A DNA stretch of 64,000 nt from contig CM049307.1 of NCBI GenBank assembly GCA_026874595.1, positions 75,864,643 through 75,928,642 of the forward strand, read 5' to 3'. Below the pieces are notes generated by a model, which had not been told where the DNA came from, searched no databases, and saw nothing but the letters and a program-made list of their open reading frames with translations. Positions 52,201 through 61,166 of this stretch are shown here, piece by piece. This DNA comes from Sipunculus nudus (lineage: Eukaryota; Annelida; Sipuncula; Golfingiida; Sipunculidae). Made by a program: the position numbers and the translations under genes. Numbering within the stretch: the first letter of the stretch is position 1; every line of letters starts with the position of its first letter.

Positions 52201-55200
52201 GCCAATCTCATCACACACAGACTGTTCATTTTGTTTAAATCCATGTATTTATGTCATGTGGGGGACCACTAAAATATTTGAAATACAATCAACAGGGTCA
52301 CCTGGCAGCAAGTCATATGCACTAAAGTTTTGCAAAGGGCATTTTGCAACTACTGACCTTTAAAATTTTACACAAATGCAACCAGCCGCCTTGGGTTACC
52401 TGTTTTTATACACCCATCATATGACGGGCGTATTATGGTATACCTACCGGATGTTCATCTGTCTGTCTGTCAGTCATGCCTTCCGTCCATTTACTTTCAG
52501 TGTTGCCCAATAATTTAAGGGGGCTTTCGTGGATTTTCACAAAACTCACCTTAACTACTCACCAACAGATTATCTCGAGCAAGTTCCATTATGGGCTACA
52601 TCCATGCATATTTAATAAGGTCACGGGTCACACAGCCCCTGTGAAGTGTCGCTGCCATTACTTATAAAGAATATGAAGGATTCTGATAAAACTCATCAGA
52701 TATGTTAATCAATAGAATATCTCACCTAAGTTCGATTTCCAGCAAAATCAATGCATATATAATCAGGTCAGAGGTTACCGCACTTTGGAGGCACCTTTGT
52801 GACTTACCAAAACTCTTATGGATTTTCATGAAACTCATACATATTTACCAATAGAGTTACTCTTCAGAATTACCATCTCATCGAAATTCATGCATATTTA
52901 ATGAGGTCAGAGGTCACCAGATACACGACGGGCTTATTATGCACATTTACAGTGCTCTCATTTCCATTTGTCAACATTGCTGTGATGACAAACGGCTTGT
53001 TCATAAGCAAACTTATACATCCAACACAGAGCCATTATAAGAACTTTCTGAAAATGAATTACCTAAAGTGCATTAATACTCACACAGAGTAAGCAAGAAA
53101 TTACATAAATTCTATATAAAATTTAGGTGAATAGCTGGCTTTAAATGTTATAAGTTCAGGATTCATTTCCATATTACTTTACATCACAAAACTCTTGTCA
53201 ATTTTCATTGTTTTCATATGTTGTAAGTTCCACTATTGATATCATCATCTATATATTAAACATTCTGGAGTAATGTCCACATTACCTTATATTACAAGTT
53301 ACAGGTTATTTTCCATATTATCATTTATTCATTTACATACGGGTTCTTGATTAATGTCCCTGTTCTCATGTATTACATGATCTTGGTTAATATCTGATAT
53401 TTCTTATATTACAATTTCTGGATTATTGTCCATATTTTCATACAGTACTTGATTTCCTGGTCTTAATTAATTTCCTCTTTCTGATGTATTTCCAGTTCAA
53501 GATCAATTTTTATATTTTCATATATTATAATTGATAGATTTATTTCCATATTTTTAGGGTCTTTCACAGAAGAGGTTCACAAAACTGTATCCATAGATCT
53601 TGGCTTCTCAGAACCACTGCCATTAAACCCCTTTCAGAGGTAAGTTTTTATGTGGTGAAGGTACACATGCAATATGGCCCATAATCCCATGTTCATTCAT
53701 GCATAAATGATATAATTTTTTGTGAATATTCCTTGATAAGAATCCTGAATCCAGGTCATGCGCTAGATCTACACCAAAATCTGATCGATTCTTCCTTGGC
53801 CCATTCCTGAAATGCCTTGAAAATTTCCTGAGATTACATTCATAACTTCTTGAGTAATATTGTGGACAAACACACACATAATTGGGGATGAATTCACAAA
53901 GGGGGATAAAGACATACCCTCCTGGCAGAGGCAAATACAACCTGTAGAGGCATGTGCCAACAAGCATGTCTTAGCATTCACACATTTTAAAATATAATAT
54001 CCAAATATCTAAGCAAATTGGTATATAAAATAACACATATGCAAACACATTTTATTAGCATAAACATTTCTAAGTTTACAAATTTTCCATATGTGGATTA
54101 TTCATCAGGTGTATACATATTTGTTCTTTTTTAGTGTGGGTATCATTCCACTCTTATTTTTAGCGTGGGGACCATATACTGATATTTCTAATTTTCAGTG
54201 TTTCTATCAACCCTTATTGGTATATATTTTTTTCAAATATTTCATTGTTGGGTCAGCTTTTGTATTTATATTTCTTCTTTTTCACTGGATGAATAATTTT
54301 TCCCTTCTCCAGGGGAGACGTGTAGTTTTATTACGTAAACATAATTGTGAGCTGTTTCTGTATTAATGAGAATTTTCTCTGTTAAAGTTTATATGCCAGA
54401 GTAAGCCAACCGAAAATTTTCCCTTATTGGGCCTATTATCGCCCAAACCCGCCTTGTTCCCATGTATCTAGGTCACACTTCCGTTTCCTGTACTCACTTT
54501 TTTCTTCTGGCGTCCGCCATGATGGATGTATAATCACGCTCTGCACGATTCGTCCACTGTTTTGGTTTGTACAGTCGGGTTTGCCAACTGAATTGTAAGT
54601 AGTGATTCTTTTTCCCTTCCCATCATGGAGACCCCTCTTATTGGCTACTTGTGGTTAATTAATCCCCACTTGGGATTCTCACCCCACTTGTTTCACCTGC
54701 TGTTCCCACAATGGCCGGGACCCTGCTGATTCCTACTACTTTTGTCAGACATGATCGTCTGACAAATGGGCCATGTTCAATGCATGGTCCCATTCCCCGG
54801 TTGTTGGGCTACCTCCACGCAGGAGACGCAACCAGACGGTCCTAAGTTTCGTCGGCTACAGCCTCGGACTTCCCCGGCGTCGGCGTCTGGTTTCTAATTG
54901 AATCCAGCCGCCCTTCAATCGCCTTCCTACACACCGCTGGTGTGTATGGACTTCACCATTAATACGGTTGAACTTTAAGGGGAACATCACGCCGCCGTCT
55001 CGGGGTCGATCTCCACCACTACCGGGGCCCCGGTACCGCCGGGGTCCACTCAGGTGTGGTCCCCCGGCACCCTCTGGACCTCCCAAGGGTACTGGGAGTC
55101 ATGTTTTGATCGTTTGATCCCTTTTCCGGATCATCCGGCCGTTCCTTAGGTGCCCATGTGTCTTGAGTCCGGGCTGGTACAACTGTTCGCGGTTGGGAAA

Positions 55201-58200
55201 ACCTTATTTTCTTCATCCGCCCTGCTAACTGACTGTCCACTGTCAGATTAAGAGGGGCTAGGCCGTCCGGCGGCGGGGATCGTGAATGATTTACACTGGC
55301 CTCCTCGCCGTCTCAACGGATCCGACCACACTAAATGATATCTGGCAAGCGTCAGCCCTTGACTGTGCTGAACGCCAGCAAGTTAATTGGTGTATTGTAG
55401 AAATTGTATTTTACTGTGCCTCTCGGCCTGTATCCATTCATTACGTACCTTGTAACCCGAACTCCTCCAGTCACCCTGCAACTGTTCTACCCTCAGCCTT
55501 ACACCGATCCGATCAAACTCTCGTCTTTTGCTGGTTCCAAAACCGCACGGACAGGGGCGCCCGATTATCCATTTCAAGCGCCTCTATTTGGTCATTAACT
55601 CGCCGCCCTTTCGCATGTTCACTATTCATGCGGTTCTCCTCATTATCAGTCGGAGGGATTGGGTGTTCAAAATTTGCCTTAAGGTTGCTTATTGTCACGT
55701 TCCGTTCCATCCGTCGTCCCTACCGTTTCTTAGATACGCCTCCCGGAACCGTATGTATATATTACGTGCCCTTCCGTTCGGGATCAATGTGGGCCCTGGA
55801 TTTTTACGCTGCGGGGACTAGCGAAGTCGTCCACACGGTCACTTATTACCTCCGCTCCCAGGGCCTATCTGTGCTCCCTTACCTAGACGATTGGCTTGTC
55901 CATGCGGCCGATCGCTCTCTCTTACTGGCGCACCGCTCCCGGGTTCTCGATTACTCCGGAACCTTGGCTTTCTTGTCTATACAGTGAAGTCCCAGCTCAC
56001 TCCCACCCAGTCCTTCCAGTTTCTGGGTGTGACTCTTGAGTTTGCGTCAGGGACTGCGTCTCTACCGCGCGCATTTGCTCTCAAGCTCAGGACGCCGATT
56101 CGTTTCTTTCTTGCGTCTTGCTGTATCGCTTCTCGTGGCGCTGCCTCTCTTCACGGCACTCTCATCTGGGCCACCAATTTTGTTCCTTTTGGTCGATTTT
56201 ATCTTCGTCCAGTTCAGTCTCTCCTGAGCGCTCCGGGCCTTCTCCATCTCCATTCGGTTCGTCCCGTATCAACGTACGTGGTGGACCCTTCACCCCTGAC
56301 TGGACCTTTCCTTTCTCCTTCCAGCAGTTCCTTTCTCTCAGGGGATCGATTGTATGGTGTTTACTGACACATCTCTACTCAATTGGGGTGCCCATATGGC
56401 TGATCTCCACGCCTAGGGCGTCTGGTCTCCGTCGGCACGCCTCCTTCATATCAATACTTTGTGCCGTCCGTCGCGCGATCTCCCATTGGTCCCCGCCGCT
56501 TCCTATGCCGTCACATACTCGTCATGACCGACCCCTCCACGGTGGTGGCATATGTAAACAGGCGGGGCGGTACTCAGTCTCCCTCACTGATGCAGGAGAC
56601 CTACCTCTTGTTCGATCTCTGTATCACGCTCCGGGACTCGCTCCATGCGTCTTATCTTCCGGGCGTATTGAACTTTCTCACAGACGCCCTTTCACGTCGC
56701 CCCACGTCTCCACCTCCACCCGTCGTCCTTCCACTCTCCGTCCTACAGTGTCTCTTCCCTCGACTGGGGTGTCCGGATATCGATCTCTTTGCTTTCCCTC
56801 CCCCCAGTCCTCGTTCCTACCGGGACCCGTCTACTTCGCCCTCGCGACCGTCTAACTGACCTCCCGCCACACGTTTGGTCTCACCGGTTCTCTCCGCGTT
56901 TCCGGTGCCCTGTCTCATCTGCCGTATCCTCTTCCGTCTGTCCTGTACGGACCAGACTGATCTCCTCCTCATCCTCCCATTCCTCCTGCGACTCCCTGGT
57001 TTCCCCTGTGGCGCTCGCTTTTCTCATGACCCCCCCTTCTTCTAACGCTCCCGATCGATCTCCTGTCCTTCCCACATGCCCATCGTCCAATTCGGTCATG
57101 CCATCTGTGCGCCTGCGTACTCTCATTGGTCATCTCCAGGATAAGGACCTTTCAGGTCTGGCTGCTCTCCTTGCCTTGGCTCCACGTCGCCGTTCTTCGG
57201 ACCTCATCTATGACTCCCGGTGACGTCTCTTCACCGATTGGGTGTCTGACTCTGGAATCTCCTTTAGATCCGTCAATTGCGGCGATTTTGGAATTCTTCG
57301 GTTATTTCCTACGGGATGAACGTTTATCCTAACCGTCTCTTCGTGGCTATCGTGCCGCCCTGCTATCGGTACTCCGTCCATGGGGTCACGATCGTGTCCT
57401 CCGTCATCCGTTGGTGACGGTTTTATCATGGGGGTACATGGCCACGCTTCTCGTCCTCGCTACGTCACTACTTCCTGGCATCTGGACGTTGTCTTCCTTC
57501 ACCTCCACAGGCTTCGTACGGCGCATCTTCTACCTTTGTCTTGGTAAATGGTTTCCCCCTTGCTATTGCATCTGCTGGTCGCCGCTCTGAGCTTTATGCC
57601 CTAGTGGGCGACTCGCCATTTACACAACATTGTGGCTGAAGATGCTTCGGCCACCTTACCTTTCCCTCCGGAATTTATAAGCAGACCCGTCATTTGATGA
57701 TCCTCTGTTAACCTGGCCCGTTCCGGCCCTCCCTCAAGGACAGTACCGTTCAGGGCTCACATTTGCCCTGTTCATGCTTTACGTTACTCTCTTCAAGCTA
57801 CTCATTCTGAAAAAGAGGGGGGGGGGGGGCGCAAGAAGTTGTTTATTTGTGTATAAACTTTAATAGAGAAAATTCTCATTAATACAGAAAAGCTCACAAC
57901 AGTTTATGACCCGTCATTCGATGATCCTCCGTTAACCTGGCCCGTTCCGGCCCTCCCTCAAGGACAGTACCGTTCCGGGCTCACTATTGCCCTGTTCGTG
58001 CTTTACATTACTCTCTTCAAGCTACTCATTCTAAAAAAGAGGGGGGGGGGGCGCAAGAAGTTATTTATTTCAACGAACATCACCATTTCAAACAAAGAAA
58101 TTAGCCCTATCACTATTAGTGCATGGCTAAAAACTACCATTATCTCAGCATATGAATCAGCTTCTCCATCAACCTTAGACCAGCTTCACGTCAAAGCTCA

Positions 58201-61166
58201 TGACATCAGGGCCCTTTCTACATCATTGGGCCATTTATAGTGGATATCCCCAAACCAACTGGTCAAGAAGGCTATTGGGAGTTGCCTTCTACATTCACCT
58301 GCTTATATCTCAAGGATGTCCAATTACAAGCTTCGGGCCTTTAATTCTTGGGCCCTGTGAGTATGCGAGTGCGGTCCTACAATTCTCCAGTCCGTCTTGC
58401 CTCCTGCATCTGTTCCGGCAACGACGTCTTCGGCTGCTCCATCACTGCTGTGATGTTCTCCTCATTCCATCGTTCCAGGTAGGTATCCCCTCCCCAAGGT
58501 TTATCTGTTATATTCTCATTAATACAGAAACAGCTCACAATTATGTTTACATAATAAACCCCCCCCCCCCCCCCCCATTCCCTCCCTGTGAATGGTGGTT
58601 TTGTTAGTAAACTGTTGTGAGCTTTTCTGTATTACAAACAACGCTCCCTCCCAGTCCACTTCGTTCTGCCATCCAAAAAAGTGATTACAGGAAACGGAAG
58701 TGTGACCTGGATACACGGGAACGAGGCGGGATTGGGCGATATGGGCCCAATAAGGGAAAATTTTCGGTTGGCTTACTCTGGCGTATAAACTTTAATAGAG
58801 AAAATTCTCATTAATACAGAAAAGCTCACAACAGTTTACTAACAAAACCACCATTCACAGGGAGGGAATGGGGGGGTTTTCATTATGTCTCCCCCCTCCA
58901 CAGGAGACGTTTTCATTGCCATCTTCTGTCATCGTTGGTCAGTTGTCTTCTGTAGGATATCTTGTGAAAGCGATAACTTATGAAGGGCTGCATATTTTCC
59001 ACCAAAATTTGAAACACTCATTGTTTATCCCAAAATCTTGGAGGAGGTAAAAACCCTGTGACCTTGACCTTCACCTTAAAGGTCAAATCTGCTAAAGTGT
59101 GAAATTTTTGTGAACCTCATAACTTTTGAAGTTTTTATCCTTTTGTCCTGAAATTTGGTGCACCAATTGTTCCTGGCAAGTTTTTGGAAGAGTTTGAAAT
59201 CCAGTGACCTTGACCAGAAACTTCAAGGTCAAAACAGCCAAATTAAAGTTATTGTCTTATGAACACAATAACTTTTGAAGGGCTGCATGTTATCCTCCAA
59301 AATTTGAAACAACAATTGTTCCTACCAAGATCTCTGATAAGTTTGAAACCCAGTGACCTTGACCATGTCTTCAAGGTCAAATCAACCGAATTATAGTTAT
59401 TGTTTGGTGTACACCATAACTCGTGAAGGGCTCTTGTGAACACAATAACTTTTGAAGGGCTGCATATTTTCTTATAAATCTGAAACGTTCATTGTTCCTA
59501 CCAAAACCTTGTTGAAGAACAAAATCCAGTGACCTTAACCTTGATCTTCAAGGTCAAGTTTATGCAATTCTAGGATAATTGTCACCCCCATAACTTTGGA
59601 AGTACTGAAGAATTTTACTTCAAATATGACACACCAGTACTTTCGGCCAAAATCTCATCAGAGTCTGAAAAACAGTTACCTTGACCAGGATCTTCAAGGT
59701 CAAATCTGTTGAAATCTAGAATCATTGTTTTTAGATAGTGCATATTTTACCCCTAATGTTTTGGGATAGCCCATAGGGGGGAGACATATATCTGTTTTTG
59801 CACTGCAAAAACAAAGCCATTCTAGTTTTACCTTGTTTTCAGTGGGGATTATTCCTTTTATTGCATTTCTTGCCTCCAGTGTGGAGATCATATATTGTAT
59901 GATTTATATTCCTTGTTTTGTATGGGGATCATTCCTTTGAATGTATTTCATGTTTTCCAGTGTTGGGAACTAGGGATCATACCTTGTATTTATATTCCTA
60001 GTTTTCTGTGAGGATCATTCCTTTGAATGAATCTCATGTTTTTCAGTGTGGGGATCATCCCTCAGTGCTCATTCCCTGGTGACCAGGTGTACATAGGAGC
60101 CCAGGTTTTACTTTGTACAAAGGCAGATTACAAGCTATTCCTGAAAAATGAAAGGTAAGAAAAAAGTACACCAAACAGTAAAATGAGTAATGATGTCATT
60201 AGGCAGGTTTTTTTTACCCAGACTTTTTTTCACAGTAAAATACAAATAGTGTAAACATTTTAATTTATAGAAGTGTCTACATATAGAAAAATAAGGGTTG
60301 TATATTGAAAAAAATGTGTGTTTTTCAGCAGGTGTGCAAAATTGTTCTTAATTGCTACAATATTTATATGTCAGGCACCACAGTATTCATGCATGGCCTT
60401 GTTTATAAAAAAAAATCACCGATTAAACAATACCTCACAATCTCAGTATACCCACATGTGATGATACATACCTTCCAAATTATGAATTTTTATTCAGTGC
60501 ATAACCCTTATTTCAGTGCCCTGTTGACTATTATATTCCTATGTTTTCCTATATTTTCCTATTGAAAAAGTTTCTTGTATAATTTCCTATATTTTCCAGC
60601 ATTAGACTGTGATCTCCTATATTTTCCTATATGTTTGTATTGCTATTCTGTGTTTCTGATGTTACTGTTATTATTAAATATTTTTGTTATGTAGACCTAA
60701 TAGTATTGAAAACACAGTTGTGCTGTGAAAATTCATATATTTTCCTTAAATTATTCAATGAAACTTCCTGTAATCTCCCTCCTTTTTGTCTTAACTTTTC
60801 CTATAAAATTCCAATATTTCTTTAAGCGTTGGAGCTCTGTTTAGTTTTAATATATAAATATTGTCCTCTATGACACTAATATAAATGTAAATAATATAAG
60901 TATATTCCTGTGTAAAAAAATCCTAGATTAGGGCTAACTCACTTAATGGCATCATTATATATATATTTATATATTTGAAAAAATTCTTTTATGGTTTAGT
61001 GTTATTCTTTGATTATAAAGTTTTTGCTTTGTTTAAATTAAACCTGACCCAGATCCTTTATTTCTTTCATTTTTTCCAGATTAGGAGGATGGATGACAGA
61101 TTATCATATCAAACATAACTACACAAACCCAGCCCACGTCAAGCACTTCCTACCACAAGGCAAACA
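38603..61166 (+). CDS. HEXD: Hexosaminidase D (GH20), thirteen coding exons, 3' end outside window
   Basis: Hexosaminidase D is a nucleocytoplasmic beta-N-acetylhexosaminidase of glycoside hydrolase family 20, with a preference for galactosaminides in mammals. Coding exons: 38620-38651, 39106-39160, 40621-40730, 43359-43446, 44193-44271, 44809-44894, 45888-46071, 48262-48330, 50968-51163, 51973-52055, 53558-53639, 60047-60154, 61080-61166, all GT/AG, 1259 nt in one frame. Landmarks: [12 protein letters not shown] (residues 12-23), [12 protein letters not shown] (41-52), [10 protein letters not shown], the catalytic Asp-Glu pair in HIGADE (D149-E150), [22 protein letters not shown] (247-259), [18 protein letters not shown]. 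An in-frame TGA precedes the first ATG (38620); a second ATG (38632) is possible. Human HEXD runs about 60 residues further; the rest should lie past 64000, unless translation stops at the TGA at 61168-61170. Confidence 0.94.
39106..39160 (+). CDS. HEXD: HEXD coding exon 2
   Basis: Acceptor TTTATTTCAG, donor GAGAG|GTAAAG. Encodes [19 protein letters not shown], first strand of the GH20 barrel. Confidence 0.92.
39355..39765 (-). repeat. Dispersed repeat B, second copy
   Basis: Inverted relative to 13490-13985 (GTCTGTCTGTCCCTCTGTC tract, GGTTTTGGAGTGTCTG, GGAATTTACATCC), but the internal GACATGTGGAGACATCT pair reads in the same direction as at 13.6 kb. Confidence 0.72.
40621..40730 (+). CDS. 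HEXD: HEXD coding exon 3
   Basis: Acceptor TGCCATAAG, donor TACAG|GTCAGT. Encodes [20 protein letters not shown] then [16 protein letters not shown]. Its last 20 bases and donor seed the minisatellite that follows. Confidence 0.93.
40711..41035 (+). repeat. 31-bp minisatellite seeded from HEXD exon 3 donor
   Basis: Ten donor-like words occur at 40731 (the real donor), 40762, 40795, 40826, 40857, 40888, 40919, 40950, 40981 and 41012: spacing 31 bp, once 33. Each is preceded by AAATG(C/T)TTACA, a copy of the exon end CAAACGCTTACAG. Eight keep GT; two have changed to AT (40888, 40950). The array begins inside coding sequence and runs into the intron until the Tigger element at 41048. Confidence 0.95.
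41048..42165 (+). mobile_element. Tigger/pogo-type transposon with transposase C-terminal remnant
   Basis: Same terminal sequence as 16449-17712 (CAGTCTAACCTCTTTCATT), with TA at both outer edges (41046-41047, 42166-42167). A plus-strand frame around 41655-41797 reads [17 protein letters not shown], the acidic segment after DE-x-D-IVE typical of Tigger transposase tails, then a frameshifted [15 protein letters not shown]. The catalytic domain is missing, so the copy cannot move itself. Located in HEXD intron 3. Confidence 0.85.
42187..43175. mobile_element. Second pogo-like element, different family
   Basis: Left end CAGTAAAACCCCGCTAATG; right end reverse-complemented AGTGAAATCCCGCATGACG; TA on both sides. 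Many GGTCGTGTTAGCGGG-like words inside each end. A 100-bp internal segment with CTCAACGGGCCG..GGTCGTCA is duplicated (about 42815-42900 and 42910-42995). It starts only 22 bp after the preceding Tigger copy, in a TATATA tract. Confidence 0.75.
43174..43222. repeat. (TA)n microsatellite
   Basis: About 24 TA dinucleotides at the right border of the pogo-like element. Confidence 0.92.
43359..43446 (+). CDS. HEXD: HEXD coding exon 4
   Basis: Acceptor TTCTTTCAG, donor TTGAG|GTGCAG. Encodes [17 protein letters not shown] then [13 protein letters not shown]. Confidence 0.94.
44193..44271 (+). CDS. HEXD: HEXD coding exon 5
   Basis: Acceptor GATTTTTAG, donor CCCAG|GTAAGC. Encodes [20 protein letters not shown] and LCPMNP. 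Confidence 0.92.
44809..44894 (+). CDS. HEXD: HEXD coding exon 6 with catalytic Asp-Glu
   Basis: Acceptor ATCTACAG, donor CGAG|GTCAGT. Encodes [19 protein letters not shown] and [10 protein letters not shown]; the DE pair is the GH20 polarising Asp and acid/base Glu. Confidence 0.94.
45888..46071 (+). CDS. HEXD: HEXD coding exon 7
   Basis: Acceptor AATTTCAG, donor AAAAG|GTGAGC. Encodes [36 protein letters not shown] and [22 protein letters not shown] is the conserved barrel strand. Confidence 0.92.
46085..46290 (+). repeat. 19-20 bp minisatellite just after HEXD exon 7
   Basis: About ten degenerate units close to TTTGGTCAATGTTGGTCCA (variants TTTGGCC, TCGGTCAAAG). It starts about 15 bp after the exon 7 donor, but its unit does not resemble the exon end. 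Confidence 0.85.
46454..47352. mobile_element. Pearl/Helentron-like element, second copy
   Basis: Shares AGAATACGGGTAG-T-GACAAGCGACTACGTGTATCC at the start and GCGGATACAAT at the end with 19540-20721. It carries four diverged forms of the AGGTGGCGCCACCT palindrome (near 46596, 46745, 46871, 47030). Located in HEXD intron 7. Confidence 0.78.
47755..47972. mobile_element. Short MITE with ACCAGTGTTA ends
   Basis: ACCAGTGTTA at 47757 is inverted at the right (TAACACTGGT, 47954-47963). CCACCTGTCTATTAAGAC-like words repeat inside. The exact borders are uncertain. Confidence 0.6.
48262..48330 (+). CDS. HEXD: HEXD coding exon 8
   Basis: Acceptor CTCTCTACAG, donor GAGG|GTAAGT. Encodes [20 protein letters not shown] then LPE. 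Confidence 0.9.
48370..49330 (+). repeat. AAGGTCA-rich tandem repeat element, ~150-bp units
   Basis: Starts TTTAGCTCAGCTGACTTTCA and a GTCTGTCGTCCTCATGCTG stretch, then about five units of 150-160 bp holding CCTACCAA-AGGGGAAGAA, TTGAGGTCA-AAGGTCAAAG and CATTTCAAGC-AACCTTTCA. This is a style common in mollusc genomes. In HEXD intron 8. Confidence 0.75.
49335..50960. other. HEXD intron 8, remainder
   Basis: A diverged two-unit repeat around 50060-50300 (ATTTCAGAC-CGTCAGAA-TCCA words). ORF 49805-49996 has no recognisable product. Confidence 0.4.
50968..51163 (+). CDS. HEXD: HEXD coding exon 9
   Basis: Acceptor TATTTAG, donor AAAG|GTAACA. Encodes [20 protein letters not shown] and GYCLTGWQ; highly similar to the human [13 protein letters not shown] segment. 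Confidence 0.94.
51973..52055 (+). CDS. HEXD: HEXD coding exon 10
   Basis: Acceptor GTTGACAG, donor AACAG|GTAACA. Encodes [19 protein letters not shown] then LCLLTLKT, end of the catalytic barrel. Confidence 0.93.
52395..52945 (+). repeat. Interspersed repeat with CATATGACGGGCG head
   Basis: Opens TACACCCATCATATGACGGG, then CTGTCTGTCTGTCAGTC, followed by two or three loose units each with TGCATATTTAAT-AGGTCA. No coding capacity. In HEXD intron 10. Confidence 0.6.
53558..53639 (+). CDS. HEXD: HEXD coding exon 11
   Basis: Acceptor ATTTTTAG, donor CAGAG|GTAAGT. Encodes [20 protein letters not shown] then LPLNPFQR (human counterpart GGFDEDVKAKVENLLG). Confidence 0.88.
53655..53945 (+). repeat. 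Dispersed repeat A, fourth copy
   Basis: TTGTGAATATTCCTTGAT, CTGAATCCAGGTCATG, CAAACACACACATAATTGG and ATACCCTCCTGGCAGAGGCA match the family in reverse orientation to 14265-14601. Confidence 0.7.
54130..54230 (+). repeat. Left remnant of splice-acceptor-like repeats
   Basis: Three degenerate units at 54131 (TTTTTTAGTGTGGGTATCAT), 54161 (TTTTTAGCGTGGGGACCATA) and 54193 (TTTTCAGTGTTTCTATCA). They resemble the exon 12 acceptor TTTTTCAG|TGTGGGGATCAT and lie left of the DIRS element. Confidence 0.6.
55528..56330 (+). pseudogene. DIRS reverse transcriptase, frameshifted
   Basis: Motifs in order: [18 protein letters not shown] (55528 on), [15 protein letters not shown] (about 55760), [15 protein letters not shown] with the YLDD active-site form typical of DIRS (about 55875), and [15 protein letters not shown] (about 56010). 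These sit in three different frames, so at least two frameshifts separate them. Part of the DIRS element. Confidence 0.85.
56340..56860 (+). pseudogene. DIRS RNase H domain, frameshifted
   Basis: [20 protein letters not shown] start in one frame near 56360, then in another frame [20 protein letters not shown] and [16 protein letters not shown], the usual DIRS RNase H blocks. The frame changes near 56460. Confidence 0.82.
57195..58330 (+). pseudogene. DIRS tyrosine recombinase, broken by duplication and stops
   Basis: N-terminal [17 protein letters not shown] at 57210, a GYR-ALLS...[13 protein letters not shown] stretch, [14 protein letters not shown] at about 57570 (first catalytic Arg region) and [14 protein letters not shown] at about 58185 (the H-x-x-R box). 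The two catalytic boxes are split by a duplicated 150-bp segment and ITR fragment. I cannot identify the catalytic tyrosine with confidence. Confidence 0.78.
57690..58060 (+). repeat. Internal direct duplication in the DIRS element
   Basis: About 57690-57842 and 57908-58060 are nearly identical (both GATGATCCTC-GTTAACCTGG through CTACTCATTCT-AAAAAGAGG plus a G-tract). Between them is a 70-bp piece of the right ITR (AATTCTCATTAATACAGAAA). Confidence 0.85.
58510..58634. repeat. DIRS internal complementary region
   Basis: 58511-58551 complements the outer left ITR (TTATGTTTACATAATAAA against TTTTATTACGTAAACATAA). After a 17-C tract, 58567-58634 complements the outer right end (CCCTCCCTGTGAATGGTGG against 58855-58872). 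With 58813-58882 it can form a 70-bp-arm hairpin. Confidence 0.85.
58885..59787. mobile_element. Non-autonomous element with 13-bp TIRs and AAGGTCAA tandem core
   Basis: ATGTCTCCCCCCT at 58885-58897 is exactly inverted at 59775-59787. The core has about five units of 130-150 bp with CCAGTGACCTTGACC, TTCAAGGTCAAA and CATAACTTTTGAAG. Its left end lies eight bases past the DIRS right end. Confidence 0.78.
59838..60060 (+). repeat. ~40-bp degenerate repeats copying the HEXD exon 12 acceptor
   Basis: Units start at about 59838, 59878, 59916, 59955, 60002 and 60042. Each has a T-rich tract followed by (C)AGTGTGGGGATCAT-like sequence, then CCTTTGAATG-ATTTCATG. The last unit is the real acceptor plus the first bases of exon 12. 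Confidence 0.8.
60047..60154 (+). CDS. HEXD: HEXD coding exon 12
   Basis: Acceptor GTTTTTCAG, donor AAAG|GTAAGA. Encodes [20 protein letters not shown] then [15 protein letters not shown]. Its acceptor region is echoed by upstream degenerate copies. Confidence 0.86.
60155..61079. other. HEXD intron 12
   Basis: T-rich with TATATTTTCCTA repeats around 60535-60630; no exon seen. Confidence 0.5.
61080..61166 (+). CDS. HEXD: HEXD coding exon 13
   Basis: Acceptor TTTTTCCAG, donor AAACA|GTGAGT. Encodes [20 protein letters not shown] then KHFLPQGK, matching human GW..YH followed by HPVMVQH. Without splicing it would stop at TGA 61168-61170. The exon end seeds the terminal minisatellite. Confidence 0.85.

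Larger units (their letters stand above)
54326..58877 (+). mobile_element. DIRS-type tyrosine-recombinase retrotransposon, decayed
   Basis: Inverted terminal repeats: left about 54326-54503, right about 58675-58857 plus a short tail to 58877 (CCGAAAATTTTCCCTTATTG on the left, its complement on the right). An internal complementary region at 58510-58634 joins complements of the two outer ends across a C-tract, the DIRS hallmark used to rebuild ends from a circle. Order on plus: leader/gag-like region, reverse transcriptase, RNase H, tyrosine recombinase. The element is broken by several frameshifts and stops and by a duplicated segment, so it is not autonomous. It lies in HEXD intron 11, same strand as the gene. 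Confidence 0.9.

Noticed and set aside
54856-55240. Minus-strand Arg/Gly-rich ORFs in the DIRS leader
   Set aside because: Antisense shadows of the G+C-rich element; plus-strand order of RT, RNase H and recombinase explains the region.
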